A stretch of DNA of 64,000 nucleotides from Opitutaceae bacterium EW11 (GCA_003054665.1 QAYY01000003.1:62001-126000), one strand, 5' to 3'. Counted from the first letter of the stretch, positions 25,343 through 35,410 are shown. The notes: generated by a model not told the origin, from the letters alone. Program-made: numbers and translations.

Positions 25343-28300
25343 ATGAATAAAATAGCTACCCCCAAAGTGCTGGCTCTCTTGACCGCACTCTCACTGGGAG
25401 CCGGGGCCGCCCGGGCGCAATCCGCGCCGCGGGAGGACACGGCCTCTCAGGACAAGACTAAACCCGAGGAGGAGATGATCGTACTCTCTCCCTTCCTCGT
25501 TTCCGCAGAAGAAGACGCGGATACTTATCGAGCCACCTCCACGCTTGCGGGATCACGCGTCCGCACCGACTTAAGGGACGTGGCTTCGTCACTCAGTGTC
25601 GTCACCTCACAATTCCTTCAGGACACCGGCGCCACCAACAACCAGTCGCTTCTGACATACACGACCAACACAGAGGTCGGTGGCCTCTACGGCAACATGG
25701 CGGGCGTCGGCAGCACCTACATCAATGGCGCGGGCGAAAGCGCCACAAACTTGCTGCGGCCAGCCACCAACACCCGCGTGCGTGGCCTCGATTCGGCGGA
25801 CAACACCCGCGACTACTTCCAGACGGACATCCCGTGGGACTCGTTCAACGTTGGCCGTGTCGACCTCCAGCGCGGGCCCAACTCGATTCTCTTCGGCATC
25901 GGCAGTCCAGCCGGCATCATCAACACGAGCGTCAATACCGCCGGCTACAAGACTGAGGGAAAGGTGGAAAACCGGATCGGCAGTTTCGGGAGTATCCGCA
26001 ACTCCGTTGATTACAACCAGGTCCTGATCCCTGATCAGCTCTCCGTGCGCGTCGCCGGCATCTACGACGATACGAAATATCGCCAGAAACCGGCCTACAA
26101 TTTGGACCGCCGCGTGTTCGGCGCCATCCGGTGGGACCCGAAACTTTTCAAGAACGGTCGGACGACCATCCGCGCCAACTACGAGATCGGGGATGTGACT
26201 GCGAATCGGCCCCGGACGCTTCCGCCGGTCGACAGACTCACGCCGTACTTCGATCCGAACGGATTCAACAAGCAGCTTCAAGACGCCACCTTCACGACCC
26301 AAATGGGTATTCAGCCATTTTCGTCCAGCTCGCTTTATCCCGGTGAGAAGGCGAATTTCTGGTTCGGTGGATCGATGGGCGTCAGCAGCGGCGCCGCTCC
26401 CGTATTTACCTACGACAACTCTTCGACGCCTACTTCAGTCCATGCAGGTGGCACTACCACCTATTTCGCCATCGACAAGGAAGGCAAACGCTCGGGTTCC
26501 GTGGGCGGTTTCCCCTATTCACAGCCAGTGGGCATCGCCGGCTACGGCACTTGGGCCTATAATTTGGACCAGTACGGTGCGGCGCACGGTGCGACCGCCG
26601 AGCAGCTTGCGTCGGTGGCGGGGGCCGTTGAAGGATTCTTCAAGGATAAGTCGATCACCGACACGGGCATCTACGACTTCTATAACAACCTCCTGGATGG
26701 CAACACCAAGGGGGAATGGCAGAAGTGGAAGGCCTATAACCTGTCTCTAGAGCAGACCTTCTTGGATGATCGCCTCGGTTTCCAGCTGGTGTACGACCGG
26801 CAGCACTACCGCGACGGGAGCGAGTCGAACCTCGGCTACAACACCTATCTCAGTATCGACATCAACGAATACACCTATCAGTACCCGGGGGCCTACAGCG
26901 CGGCCAACGGCTACAGTGGGGAATATGCCGCGACGAAGAATCCGAATGCCGGGCGCGTCTACACGGGTGGCACCCCCGGCGGCTCGAGCCGGAGCACCGA
27001 GCGTGAAAACCTGCGCGCCACCGCCTTTGGTGAGCTTCGCGCCAAGGACTTCTTCGGCGACTCTCTGCTGGCCAAGATCATCGGTCACCACACAGTCACG
27101 GGCGTCTATTCGGAAGAAAAGTACGACCTCGAGGACCGCAATTGGACCCGCTATGCGCTGACGAACGAGTGGAACGACTTGGTCGGCAAAGGCCCTAAGT
27201 TCGAACAAGGCGGCAACGGTGGCCTTGCAAGCGGTGCTTTGACCATCGACACCCTCACTTACCTTACGGGTTCGGTCGCGGGTTACGCCAGTGCGTCCCA
27301 GCTGGACATTCCCCGGATCATGGGCAGCCAGTCGCCCACGGGGTCGTACTCCGCCAAGTATTACGACTCTCACTGGAAGTGGTCGCTCGATCCGTCCGCT
27401 CCGGATTACGTGGATCCGAGTGCGCCGTGGACCAATCCCACCAAGCGGCCGGACAACACGGACCCAGACACCCAGTCGAGCAATCCCGCCAATTACGTGG
27501 GCTGGAGAGACACGACCGTTACGGTCCTGAACGCCGACAAAGGCGACATCAACAGTCTCTACACGTCCGGCAGCAAAAATCAGCGTAAGACCACCTCTCA
27601 AGGGTTCACGTGGCAGGCCTATCTCTGGGAAGACACGCTGGTCGGCACCTTTGGCTGGCGCCGCGACGAACAGAAGATACGCGCGGCCGCTGCCCCCTCC
27701 AAGGTCGACGCCGATGGCAATGATACCGGAGTTGTCGACATGAACTACGGGCTCGATCCGCTCGATCCGGAAACCGGAGTTTCCACCGGCGAGAGCAAAA
27801 GCTGGGGTCTCGTGCTCCACACGCCGCGCAAGATCCGTGAGCAGCTGCCGTGGGGGAGTGACATCAGCCTTGGTTTCAGTGACGGCAATAACTCGCGTGT
27901 CGAAAACCGCTATGGCTTCGATGCCCAGAAATTGCCAAACTCGAAAGGCAGCACGAAGGACTATAGCATCGTCGTCAGCACGCTGAACGACCGGCTCACG
28001 TTCAGGGCCACCTATTACGATACCAAGGTGAAAGATGCCAACATCTCAAGTGTCACCACCCAAACCTCCACGCTCGGTGCCAACACCAGGGACCTCGTCG
28101 AAAGCGAAATGTATGGCACTACCTCCGCCCTGATTCTTCTGGCGGGCAATGCCGGCGACATGGCAGGTACAGGCCAGGAATGGTACTGGAACTGGGCGAC
28201 CATCGCCCATAATTGGGATAGCGCCTATAATGATCCGAGCACGGATCTTTATAATAACGATCCCGAGACCATCAAACAAAAGGCGGCCGCTGCGTCGTGG

Positions 28301-29134
28301 CTCAGTCAGTTGAAGCCGCAGTCCTGGTTCGACGCGTTTGGCTACAGAGTCAACGTAGCGCAGGCCGCGGCCGGTGACTATAAACACGCCATCAACAACG
28401 GCGTCTGGCAGCCAGTAAACTATGTAAATAATAACCTCGGCTCCAACAACGGCGGCAAGGTCAACGGCCAGTGGCCGACCGGCACCGTGGATTACGAGTC
28501 GAAAGGCTGGGAATTCGAAATCACCGGCCAGCCGACGAAGAACTGGAACGTCTCGATCAACGCCTCCAAGCAAACGGCCCAACAGACTGCGCTGGGTGCC
28601 GGCTTGGTGGCCACCATCGAAGCGCTGTACGCGAAATATCAGACTCCTGCCGGCGACCTCAGGCGCTGGTGGGGCGGCGACGAGCCCATTCGTAACGTGT
28701 TCAATAGAAACGTCTATGCCGCGTATCTCTTCCAGAAGGAGACCAACGGCAAGCTGGTGCCGGAAATGGCACCCTGGCGCTTCAACCTCGTGACGAACTA
28801 CAGGTTCGATCACGGTTTGCTCAAGGGATTCAACGTCGGCGGTGGCTACCGCTGGGAGGACGGAAAAATCCTCGGCTATGCCCTCAACGAGGAGCAGGAC
28901 AACCTCGACGTGAGCAAACCCTACTGGAGCAAGGCGCAGGACTCGATCGACCTATGGGCCGGCTACGAGCGGAAAATCAGCAGCAAACTTCGCTGGCGCA
29001 TCCAACTCAATCTGCGGAACGTCGGTGAAAACCCGCACGTGACGCCGATCAGCGTCGAACCCGATGGGTCTTACGCCCAATATCGTATCCAGGAAGGCAT
29101 GACCTGGACGCTCACCAACACGTTCTCGTTCTGA
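25343..29134 (+). CDS. Large TonB-dependent receptor, copy 1
   Basis: A 1263-residue outer-membrane protein with signal peptide 'MNKIATPKVLALLTALSLGA' and cleavage after 'ARAQ' (~26). A mature N-terminal segment 'IVLSPFLVSAEEDADTYRAT' leads into 'STLAGSRVRTDLRDVASSLS', the signature I associate with Opitutales TBDRs. The plug (~55-230) includes 'LQRGPNSILFGIGSPAGIIN'. The rest is a long beta-barrel rich in Tyr, Trp, Asn and Asp and ends in Phe ('TLTNTFSF'), the outer-membrane insertion signal. It is well above the usual 700-1000 residues, implying long extracellular loops. No SusD-like lipoprotein accompanies it. Uptake of the oligosaccharide released by its GH39 partner is inferred from context. 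A terminator follows the stop. Confidence 0.9.
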   Translation: MNKIATPKVLALLTALSLGAGAARAQSAPREDTASQDKTKPEEEMIVLSPFLVSAEEDADTYRATSTLAGSRVRTDLRDVASSLSVVTSQFLQDTGATNNQSLLTYTTNTEVGGLYGNMAGVGSTYINGAGESATNLLRPATNTRVRGLDSADNTRDYFQTDIPWDSFNVGRVDLQRGPNSILFGIGSPAGIINTSVNTAGYKTEGKVENRIGSFGSIRNSVDYNQVLIPDQLSVRVAGIYDDTKYRQKPAYNLDRRVFGAIRWDPKLFKNGRTTIRANYEIGDVTANRPRTLPPVDRLTPYFDPNGFNKQLQDATFTTQMGIQPFSSSSLYPGEKANFWFGGSMGVSSGAAPVFTYDNSSTPTSVHAGGTTTYFAIDKEGKRSGSVGGFPYSQPVGIAGYGTWAYNLDQYGAAHGATAEQLASVAGAVEGFFKDKSITDTGIYDFYNNLLDGNTKGEWQKWKAYNLSLEQTFLDDRLGFQLVYDRQHYRDGSESNLGYNTYLSIDINEYTYQYPGAYSAANGYSGEYAATKNPNAGRVYTGGTPGGSSRSTERENLRATAFGELRAKDFFGDSLLAKIIGHHTVTGVYSEEKYDLEDRNWTRYALTNEWNDLVGKGPKFEQGGNGGLASGALTIDTLTYLTGSVAGYASASQLDIPRIMGSQSPTGSYSAKYYDSHWKWSLDPSAPDYVDPSAPWTNPTKRPDNTDPDTQSSNPANYVGWRDTTVTVLNADKGDINSLYTSGSKNQRKTTSQGFTWQAYLWEDTLVGTFGWRRDEQKIRAAAAPSKVDADGNDTGVVDMNYGLDPLDPETGVSTGESKSWGLVLHTPRKIREQLPWGSDISLGFSDGNNSRVENRYGFDAQKLPNSKGSTKDYSIVVSTLNDRLTFRATYYDTKVKDANISSVTTQTSTLGANTRDLVESEMYGTTSALILLAGNAGDMAGTGQEWYWNWATIAHNWDSAYNDPSTDLYNNDPETIKQKAAAASWLSQLKPQSWFDAFGYRVNVAQAAAGDYKHAINNGVWQPVNYVNNNLGSNNGGKVNGQWPTGTVDYESKGWEFEITGQPTKNWNVSINASKQTAQQTALGAGLVATIEALYAKYQTPAGDLRRWWGGDEPIRNVFNRNVYAAYLFQKETNGKLVPEMAPWRFNLVTNYRFDHGLLKGFNVGGGYRWEDGKILGYALNEEQDNLDVSKPYWSKAQDSIDLWAGYERKISSKLRWRIQLNLRNVGENPHVTPISVEPDGSYAQYRIQEGMTWTLTNTFSF

Positions 29135-29199
29135 TCTTCTCGTCATCTGAATCTTCCCGTGCGGGACGGACACCGGCGGGAAGTCCGGATTAGTTTCTC

Positions 29200-29237
29200 G
29201 GGGCGCCGGTCTTGATGCGACCGGCGCCCCTCTTTTT
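29200..29237 (+). terminator. Intrinsic terminator after TBDR copy 1
   Basis: GGGGCGCCGGTC (29200-29211) pairs perfectly with GACCGGCGCCCC (29219-29230) around a 7-nt loop and is followed by TCTTTTT. It lies between convergent TBDR and response-regulator genes. Confidence 0.93.
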
Positions 29238-29276
29238 GGGAAGCGCCTGCAAGGCGATCGGAAGGGGCGCGCGCCG

Positions 29277-29960
29277 TTACTTCAGGTTCGTATAAACGGC
29301 CACTGCCTGGGCCCTCGAGTGCACGTGGAGTTTCTCGTAGATGCGGCGGATGTAGGTGTCGACCGTCGGGGTGCCGATACCGAGGGTATCCGCGATCTCT
29401 TTGTACAGATAACCCTGGGCCAGCAACGCGAGGACATCGTTTTCTCGCTTGGAGAGTTCGGCGGAGGCTTTCAGCCCGGGTCGGCGCTGCTGGACCAGTT
29501 GGATGACCTTGCGGGCGATGCCGCTGCTCATCGGCGAGCCGCCGCCGTGCACCTCGCGCAACGCGCCGATCACCGCTCTGCGCGATGCGCTTTTGACGAG
29601 ATAGCCGGTCGCTCCGGCGGTCAGCGCGTCGAAGATGTGGTGGGAGTCCGCGTAGACAGTCAGCATCACGAATTGCGTGTCCGGCAGGAGGGGCTTGAGT
29701 TGCCGCACGCACTCGATGCCGCTCAGCCCGGGAAGATTGATGTCGACCACCACGACGTGCGGCTTTTTGTGCGCGATCTCCGGAAGCGCCGTTTCGACGT
29801 CGGAAAAGGCGCCGGCGAACGTGAAGCCCTCGGCTTGTTGTATCCACTGTGTGAGTATGTCGCGCACCCGGTCGTCATCCTCGACGATCATCGTGACGAT
29901 CGTGGGACGCTGGACCTCGCGGGCGCGCTGGCTTTCGGCTTGCTCGGATGTGTCTGGCAT
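29277..29960 (-). CDS. NarL/FixJ-type response regulator, pair 1
   Basis: A 227-residue DNA-binding regulator. The receiver domain (~22-145) has the acidic pair 'VEDDD', phospho-acceptor Asp73 in 'VVVDINLPGLSG', the Thr in 'MLTVY' and Lys in 'YLVKSA'. The LuxR-type helix-turn-helix is C-terminal (~165-225: 'LSKRENDVLALLAQGYLYKE', '[17 protein letters not shown]'). Its ATG shares one base with the stop of the kinase (TAATG at 29962-29958), so the two are translationally coupled and form a two-component system. It is a close paralogue of the regulator at 47499-48170. Its targets are not shown; nearby GH39-TBDR cassettes are the obvious candidates. Confidence 0.93.
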   Translation of the reverse strand: MPDTSEQAESQRAREVQRPTIVTMIVEDDDRVRDILTQWIQQAEGFTFAGAFSDVETALPEIAHKKPHVVVVDINLPGLSGIECVRQLKPLLPDTQFVMLTVYADSHHIFDALTAGATGYLVKSASRRAVIGALREVHGGGSPMSSGIARKVIQLVQQRRPGLKASAELSKRENDVLALLAQGYLYKEIADTLGIGTPTVDTYIRRIYEKLHVHSRAQAVAVYTNLK

Positions 29961-32900
29961 TAGGGATGGTGGGTGGGGCGGTGCGGGCGGCTGTCCGGCG
30001 ACGGAGCCGGCCGCGCAGATGGCACCGCGACGGCCAGCGTCACACGCGTTCCGCGTCCCTTCCCGCTTTGAATCTCACAGCGACCGCCGATGCGCTCAAG
30101 ACGCTTGCACATGTTGCGGAGACCGTTGGCCGAACGCACACGACTGGGCTGTGTGGTGTCCGCCGGGTCGAAGCCGCAGCCGTCGTCCGTCACGGTGATC
30201 ACGACGGAATCTGACTTCACCTCCACCGAAACGCGCACCTCGGTGGCGGCGGCGTGTTTGACTGCATTGTTGAGCGACTCTTTGAAGGCGAGGAAAAGGC
30301 TGTGCCGTGTCTCGGCGGTCACGGCGCAAGCGGGCACGATGACGGGCAGGTTCAGCCGGCAGCGGAGTCCGGCGGCCGAGAGGAACTCGTGGGCGAAGTT
30401 GCCCATGTAGTCGACCAGGCTGTCGAGTTCGTCGTGGCGAGGGTCGACGGCCCAGACAATCTCGTCGAGCGCCTGCATCACTTCGTGCGCGGTGTGATAG
30501 ATTCCCGACAGCACCGCCGACGCACGGGCGGGTTCGCCGAGTTCGCTTCGGGCGGGCTGGCTCAGCATCGCGATGCGGGAGAGGCTGGCGCCGACGTCGT
30601 CGTGGATATCCTGCGCGATGCGGGCGCGCTCGCGCTCGAGTTCGTGCTGGCGCTCCATTTGTTCGATACGCCGCTGCATGCGGCGATGGGTGAAGTGGCG
30701 CACGGCCAGCGCCACGGCGGCTGCCGCCAGCAGCGCGCAGAGACCGACGAACCACCATGTCTGCCAGATGAAAGGTGCGACGGTGAAGGCCAGGGAGGCG
30801 CCCTCCAGGTTCCACTGCCCGTCGTTGTTGCAGGCAATGACATGGAATCGATAGTCGCCCGCCGGAAGCCGGCTGTAGTAGGCGGTGCGCTTCGCGCCTG
30901 CATCCACCCAGGTGTCGTCGATTCCGTCGAGCCGATACCTGAAGAGGACCTTGCTGGGGGCTACATAGCTCAGGCCGCCGAAGCGAAACTCCAGACGCTG
31001 ATGGCTCGGAACGAGACTCTTCAGCAGAGGATTCTCAGCGGGCGCGACGGGCTTGCCGTCGACCAGCAGCGACTCGAGCACGACTGGCGGCGGGAGACGA
31101 TTGACCTGGATGCGGCTCGGATCGACGAGAAGCACCCCTTTGCTGCTCGCGAAGCATAGGCGGCCGTCCTTCATCTTGCAGCCGGCGCCCTGCAGACCGC
31201 CCGCAAACTCGATGGTGGGCAAACCGTCGTTCTGATCGTATATCTGCCCGGAAATCGTGCGCACGCTGCCGTCCGCGCAGCAGTTCAGTTCGGCCTTTTC
31301 CACGCGCTGGAGACCGTGATGGGTGCTCAGCCAGAGATAGCCGAAATCGTCGTTGAGAATGTAGCAGATGGCGTCATCGGCCAGTCCCTGCGCGATACCG
31401 AGGGTCGTGAAACGCCGGTCCTTGAGTCGCACGAGCCCCCGGTCCGCGGTGCCTATCCAGAGCGTGCCATCCGTATCCAGCCACAGACACTGCACCGCGT
31501 TGCTCGCCAAGCCGTCTTCGCGCCGGAACGTCTCGACCTTCCCGTCGGAGATGTGGGCGATGCCTCCCAGGGCCAAACCGCACCAGATGCCGCCGTGTCC
31601 GTCGAGTGCGATGGCGCACACGCCAGCGTCCGTATCGTTCGACTTGAGCAGCCATTTCGCCCTGTCGTCGGTCAGCTGCCGCAGGCCGTCTCGATTGCCC
31701 ACGAGCATTTCTCCCGCCGCCTCACCCGCGACCAGGGCGAACACGTGGCCGGAAGCCTCGTCGACGGTCGGAGGGCGCACGATGCGGCCGTTTTCGAGGC
31801 GGTAGGGGCTGCCCCACCAGAAATTGCCCACCCACGGAACGCCGGACGGGCTCTCCGTCACCGCGGATATGTACGGGTTGAAGAGGCCCTCGGCGTCCCC
31901 GTAACGTTTCCAGCTGTCGTTGGAATACCGATACAAGCCGGCGCCGTCCGTGCCGATCCACAGCGCGCCGTCTGCGGAAGGCGCTACGGCGTTGGCCGGG
32001 CAGCCTTGCCACTGGTCCGGGGAGACGATCACGGAGAAGGCGGAAGGGTGGATCGACACCATGCCCGCGCTGCCGGCGCCGACCCAAAGGTTGCCTTCGC
32101 GGTCTTCGAGGACGAAACGGATTCGATCCTGCGGCAGGCCGTTGCCGCGGCCGAAATGAACCGCGCGGCGGCTGCCACCGAACACCAGATACAGTCCGGA
32201 CTGGGACGTCCCCACGGCCAGCGTGCCGTCGCGCAGTTCGATGCAGCAGGAGAGCGATTGGTTCGGCCACGGGATGCGCCCGCGATTCTCGATCCAGCGG
32301 CCGTCTTTCCATTTGCGGACCAGTTCTTCGCAGACGATCCAGGCTCCGCCGTCGCGTGCGGCTGCAACGCCGAGCACATAGTTTCTGTCGCGGACCGGAC
32401 CGAGATCGATTGGCTGAAGCCCTCCGTCCACCAGGTGTGCGGCCTTGCCGTTTTCCGCGGACCATATGCTGCCGCTGGAGCTTCGCGACCAGGCCATGAC
32501 AGCGGGAAACTCCGGATCGACGAGCGAACGCAGGTGAAGTCCGCTGCCGTCGAGCGCGTCGAACCCCCCGTGCTGACGCATCGCCCAGAGCCGGCCTTTC
32601 TCGTCGCTGCCGAGCGCAAGCATGCGTTCTTCCTTTTTTCCCGACGGGAGCACGACCGTCTCGAAATGTCCGTCCCGGTAACGTGAGATGGCTCCCGTTT
32701 CGTGCCCGATCCAAAGTGTGCCCTCTGCGTCTTCGAACAGGCACTCGATGCGCTGATCGTGGAGGCCGGGAGTCGTCGTGTTGTAGACCTGGAAGCGCTC
32801 GCCGTTGAACCTCGCCAGCCCGCTTGACGTGCCGAACCAAAGATAACCGTCACGCGTTTGGATTGCGGACGTGACGATATTCTGGGGGAGCCCGTCTTCG

Positions 32901-33016
32901 GTCTGCCAGAGCCGAACCGAATAGCCGTCTGCCAGAGAGGTCACGGCGGCCTCGCAGATCGGCAAAGGAAGCATCAGCACGATGCATGCGGCAAGAAACC
33001 TGAAGGGAAGCGGCAT
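29960..33016 (-). CDS. Sensor histidine kinase with periplasmic beta-propeller and Y_Y_Y domain, pair 1
   Basis: A 1018-residue membrane kinase. After a signal peptide (1-23), residues ~30-690 contain many two-component-regulator propeller repeats of the form 'DGTLWIGTADRGLVRLKD' or 'REGNLWVGAGSAGMVSI'. A Y_Y_Y domain follows (~690-750, 'VLFRYRLDGIDDTWVDAG'). The single membrane helix is ~751-772 ('WWFVGLCALLAAAAVALAV'). The cytoplasmic part holds the HisKA_3 box with His805 in 'IAQDIHDDVGASLSRI' and a HATPase domain ('ESLNNAVKHAA', 'DDGCGFDP'). This is the sensor half of Bacteroides hybrid systems, here split from its regulator. It is divergent from GH39 copy 2. Propeller kinases of this kind sense oligosaccharides; the ligand is unknown. 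Confidence 0.92.
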   Translation of the reverse strand: MPLPFRFLAACIVLMLPLPICEAAVTSLADGYSVRLWQTEDGLPQNIVTSAIQTRDGYLWFGTSSGLARFNGERFQVYNTTTPGLHDQRIECLFEDAEGTLWIGHETGAISRYRDGHFETVVLPSGKKEERMLALGSDEKGRLWAMRQHGGFDALDGSGLHLRSLVDPEFPAVMAWSRSSSGSIWSAENGKAAHLVDGGLQPIDLGPVRDRNYVLGVAAARDGGAWIVCEELVRKWKDGRWIENRGRIPWPNQSLSCCIELRDGTLAVGTSQSGLYLVFGGSRRAVHFGRGNGLPQDRIRFVLEDREGNLWVGAGSAGMVSIHPSAFSVIVSPDQWQGCPANAVAPSADGALWIGTDGAGLYRYSNDSWKRYGDAEGLFNPYISAVTESPSGVPWVGNFWWGSPYRLENGRIVRPPTVDEASGHVFALVAGEAAGEMLVGNRDGLRQLTDDRAKWLLKSNDTDAGVCAIALDGHGGIWCGLALGGIAHISDGKVETFRREDGLASNAVQCLWLDTDGTLWIGTADRGLVRLKDRRFTTLGIAQGLADDAICYILNDDFGYLWLSTHHGLQRVEKAELNCCADGSVRTISGQIYDQNDGLPTIEFAGGLQGAGCKMKDGRLCFASSKGVLLVDPSRIQVNRLPPPVVLESLLVDGKPVAPAENPLLKSLVPSHQRLEFRFGGLSYVAPSKVLFRYRLDGIDDTWVDAGAKRTAYYSRLPAGDYRFHVIACNNDGQWNLEGASLAFTVAPFIWQTWWFVGLCALLAAAAVALAVRHFTHRRMQRRIEQMERQHELERERARIAQDIHDDVGASLSRIAMLSQPARSELGEPARASAVLSGIYHTAHEVMQALDEIVWAVDPRHDELDSLVDYMGNFAHEFLSAAGLRCRLNLPVIVPACAVTAETRHSLFLAFKESLNNAVKHAAATEVRVSVEVKSDSVVITVTDDGCGFDPADTTQPSRVRSANGLRNMCKRLERIGGRCEIQSGKGRGTRVTLAVAVPSARPAPSPDSRPHRPTHHP

Positions 33017-33379
33017 AGGCTCCGGAAGGGGGGAATCCGGGGGGCCGATAGATCGGCCACAGCGTTTGAAAATGGCTCCGGCAGAGGCAGTGGCAAGGGC
33101 GGAACTCAGGGGCGTATCGGAGGATAGCCGCGACGATGGGTCGCCTCTGAGAGCATGGGAACGGAGACCCCCCGTGGAAGTGCGCGAGCGCTCCGAGGGG
33201 CAGGGGTCGCGTCAAGCGCGCGACCGCGTGGAACGTGGGACCGGACCGGCGTTTCCGGGGTACGAGACCGTAGCGCATACGGCATGACGGGCTCAGAAGA
33301 CGGCAACAACGCGCAGACCGGGGAGGTGAGCGGCTGGATTCGGCCGATGTCACGCAGTTTGCGCCCACGGCGTATCCCA

Positions 33380-33420
33380 CGTTTTGGGGACAAGCGTTCA
33401 CGGCCCTTAGGTGGTAATCT
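33380..33420 (+). promoter_or_regulatory. Promoter-like motif, second GH39 copy
   Basis: CGTTTTGGGGACAAGCG (33380-33396) is followed by TAATCT (33415-33420) exactly 22 nt after its GACA. It points toward GH39 copy 2 (ATG 233 nt downstream) in the 612-bp divergent gap 33017-33628. That gap has no gene, but also a short inverted repeat GCACGAACGTGC at 33577-33588. Confidence 0.5.
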
Positions 33421-33628
33421 GCAACTGTCAGCTCCGATCAACCGGGCTGAGCATCCCCTAATCCCCTCAGTTTTACCCATTTTTTCGGCACGATCCTCGT
33501 GTCGCGGTTCTATGTTTCGCCTCGGAGTTTTTCTCGAAGTTCTCGGGCCGGCAAGATGCGGCCCGGATCGTGGCATGCACGAACGTGCAGCCCGCTACGG
33601 GGAAAACTGAGCACCGGCTCCCTTCAGC

Positions 33629-35257
33629 ATGCGTCGTATTCCAGGCTTCTCGTTCGCTCTACTGTTCGCATTTTTCGGCGCCCACCTTGGCGCGCAGGAA
33701 CCGAGCTCGCCGCAGTCGGGCTCGGTCCGCGTCATTGCGGCGGACATGAAAAAGGCCGACGGCCCGACGAACCGCATGCCGGAGTTCTGCGTCGGCGCCG
33801 GTCGGGCCAACGAAGGCTTGAGAGCCGATTGGCAGCGGCAGCTGCGTCGGGCGCGGACCGAGTGCGGATTCCGCTACATCCGGTTTCACGGACTGTTTTG
33901 TGACGACATGGGTGTGTATTTCGAGAACAAGGGACGCCCGGTCTATAACTGGCAGTATATCGACGAGCTCTTCGACTTTTTGCACAGCATCGGGATGAAG
34001 CCGTTCGTGGAGCTGGGCTTCATGCCTTCGGGTCTGGCGAGCGGGTCTCAGACGATTTTCTGGTATCGCGGGAATGTCACGCCGCCCAAAGACTACGCGA
34101 AGTGGGAGGCGTTCATTGCGGCATTTGTGCAGCACTGCACCGAGCGCTACGGGCGCGACGAGGTTCGGTCGTGGTATTTCGAAGTGTGGAACGAGCCGAA
34201 TCTCGACGGCTTCTGGATGGGGAATCCCGCGAAGAAGCCCTACGAGGAATGGTCGGTCGGTGCGCGCGCCGAATATTTCAAACTCTACGCCAGCACCGCG
34301 CGGGCGGTGAAGTCCGTCGATCAGGCCTACAAAGTGGGCGGTCCCGCCACGGCGGGCGAGGGGTGGATCGACGAGACGCTCGCCTACTGTGCGGAGACGA
34401 AAGCTCCGATCGATTTCATCAGCACGCACAGCTACGCGACGATGAGCGGCTACCTGGACGAGAACGGCAATGCCGGCACCGTCTTCTCGCCCGACCCCGA
34501 CGCGATCACCTCCGGCGTCAGGAACGTGCGCGCGAAGATCGACCGCTCGGTGTTTCCCAAGCTCGAACTGCATTATACGGAGTGGAGCGCCTCCTACACG
34601 CCGTCCGATCCCATTCACGACAGCTATCACAGCGCAGCCTTCATCCTGGACAAGATGCGCAACATCGGCCGCTCGGCGGATTCGATGTCGTATTGGACTT
34701 TCACCGACATCTTCGAGGAAGCCGGGCCGCGCGCGACCCCGTTCCACGGCGGTTTCGGACTTTTCAACTACCAGGATCTGCCGAAGCCCTCGTTCTTCGC
34801 CTACAAGTTCCTGCATGAGCTCGGCGACACCCGGCTCGCCTGCGCCGATCCGGCGGCGTTTGTCTGCCGCGGCGAGCGCGGTGCCGTGCAGGCCCTGTTC
34901 TGGGATTTCACGATCACCCATCCGGGAAAATCGGAGATCAATCAGGTGTTTTACGCCGCCGACCAGCCCGCGAAAGCGAAGGGCAAGGCGGAACTCAGCC
35001 TCACGGGTTTGACCGCGGGCACCTATCGGTTGCTCGCGACGAAAGTGGGCTATCGGGCGAACGACGTGCAGTCGGCGTGGCGCGATCTTGGATCGCCTTC
35101 GCAGCTGACGCGCGCCCAGGTCGAGACCCTGCGTAATTCCGCAGCGGGCGTACCCGAGATCGATCAGACCGTCCGCGTGGGAGCGGACGGTCGTCTGACG
35201 CATCCGTTCGCGATGCGCGAGAACGACGTGTGGTTCGTCGAGCTCCGTCCGCTTTGA
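33629..35257 (+). CDS. GH39 beta-xylosidase-like enzyme, copy 2
   Basis: A 542-residue secreted enzyme, paralogue of 23561-25186. The signal peptide 'MRRIPGFSFALLFAFFGAHL' (cleavage near 'GAQ') is unrelated to that of copy 1. Catalytic residues are the same: acid/base Glu189 in 'VWNEPNL' and nucleophile Glu318 in 'HYTEWSA'. From residue 54 to ~289 only about five residues differ from copy 1 and the DNA is nearly identical, whereas the signal region and the C-terminal ~250 residues differ at roughly a quarter to a third of positions. A second block of more than 80 bases (34676-34759) is identical to copy 1. This mosaic suggests gene conversion. It is followed after ~180 nt by TBDR copy 2. Confidence 0.88.
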   Translation: MRRIPGFSFALLFAFFGAHLGAQEPSSPQSGSVRVIAADMKKADGPTNRMPEFCVGAGRANEGLRADWQRQLRRARTECGFRYIRFHGLFCDDMGVYFENKGRPVYNWQYIDELFDFLHSIGMKPFVELGFMPSGLASGSQTIFWYRGNVTPPKDYAKWEAFIAAFVQHCTERYGRDEVRSWYFEVWNEPNLDGFWMGNPAKKPYEEWSVGARAEYFKLYASTARAVKSVDQAYKVGGPATAGEGWIDETLAYCAETKAPIDFISTHSYATMSGYLDENGNAGTVFSPDPDAITSGVRNVRAKIDRSVFPKLELHYTEWSASYTPSDPIHDSYHSAAFILDKMRNIGRSADSMSYWTFTDIFEEAGPRATPFHGGFGLFNYQDLPKPSFFAYKFLHELGDTRLACADPAAFVCRGERGAVQALFWDFTITHPGKSEINQVFYAADQPAKAKGKAELSLTGLTAGTYRLLATKVGYRANDVQSAWRDLGSPSQLTRAQVETLRNSAAGVPEIDQTVRVGADGRLTHPFAMRENDVWFVELRPL

Positions 35258-35392
35258 CGGACAACGGACCTGCCTAGCCCAACGGAAACCAAACATGACC
35301 CATCTTAGCACGCACCTGAGATTTAACGATAAACCACTCAACCGAGTGAGCAGGGCCTGCCAGAGCATTCCGTCCTCCCGCTTCTAACTTTC

Positions 35393-35410
35393 CCCTGCGG
35401 CTCCGCAGGG
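35393..35410 (+). promoter_or_regulatory. Hairpin in the GH39-TBDR copy 2 spacer
   Basis: CCCTGCGG and CCGCAGGG are perfectly complementary around a CT dinucleotide (effectively a 7-bp stem with a 4-nt loop). The stem ends 1 nt before an in-frame ATG at 35412 and 28 nt before the preferred TBDR start at 35439. No T-tract follows. It could modulate TBDR translation or mRNA processing; this is inference. Confidence 0.4.
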
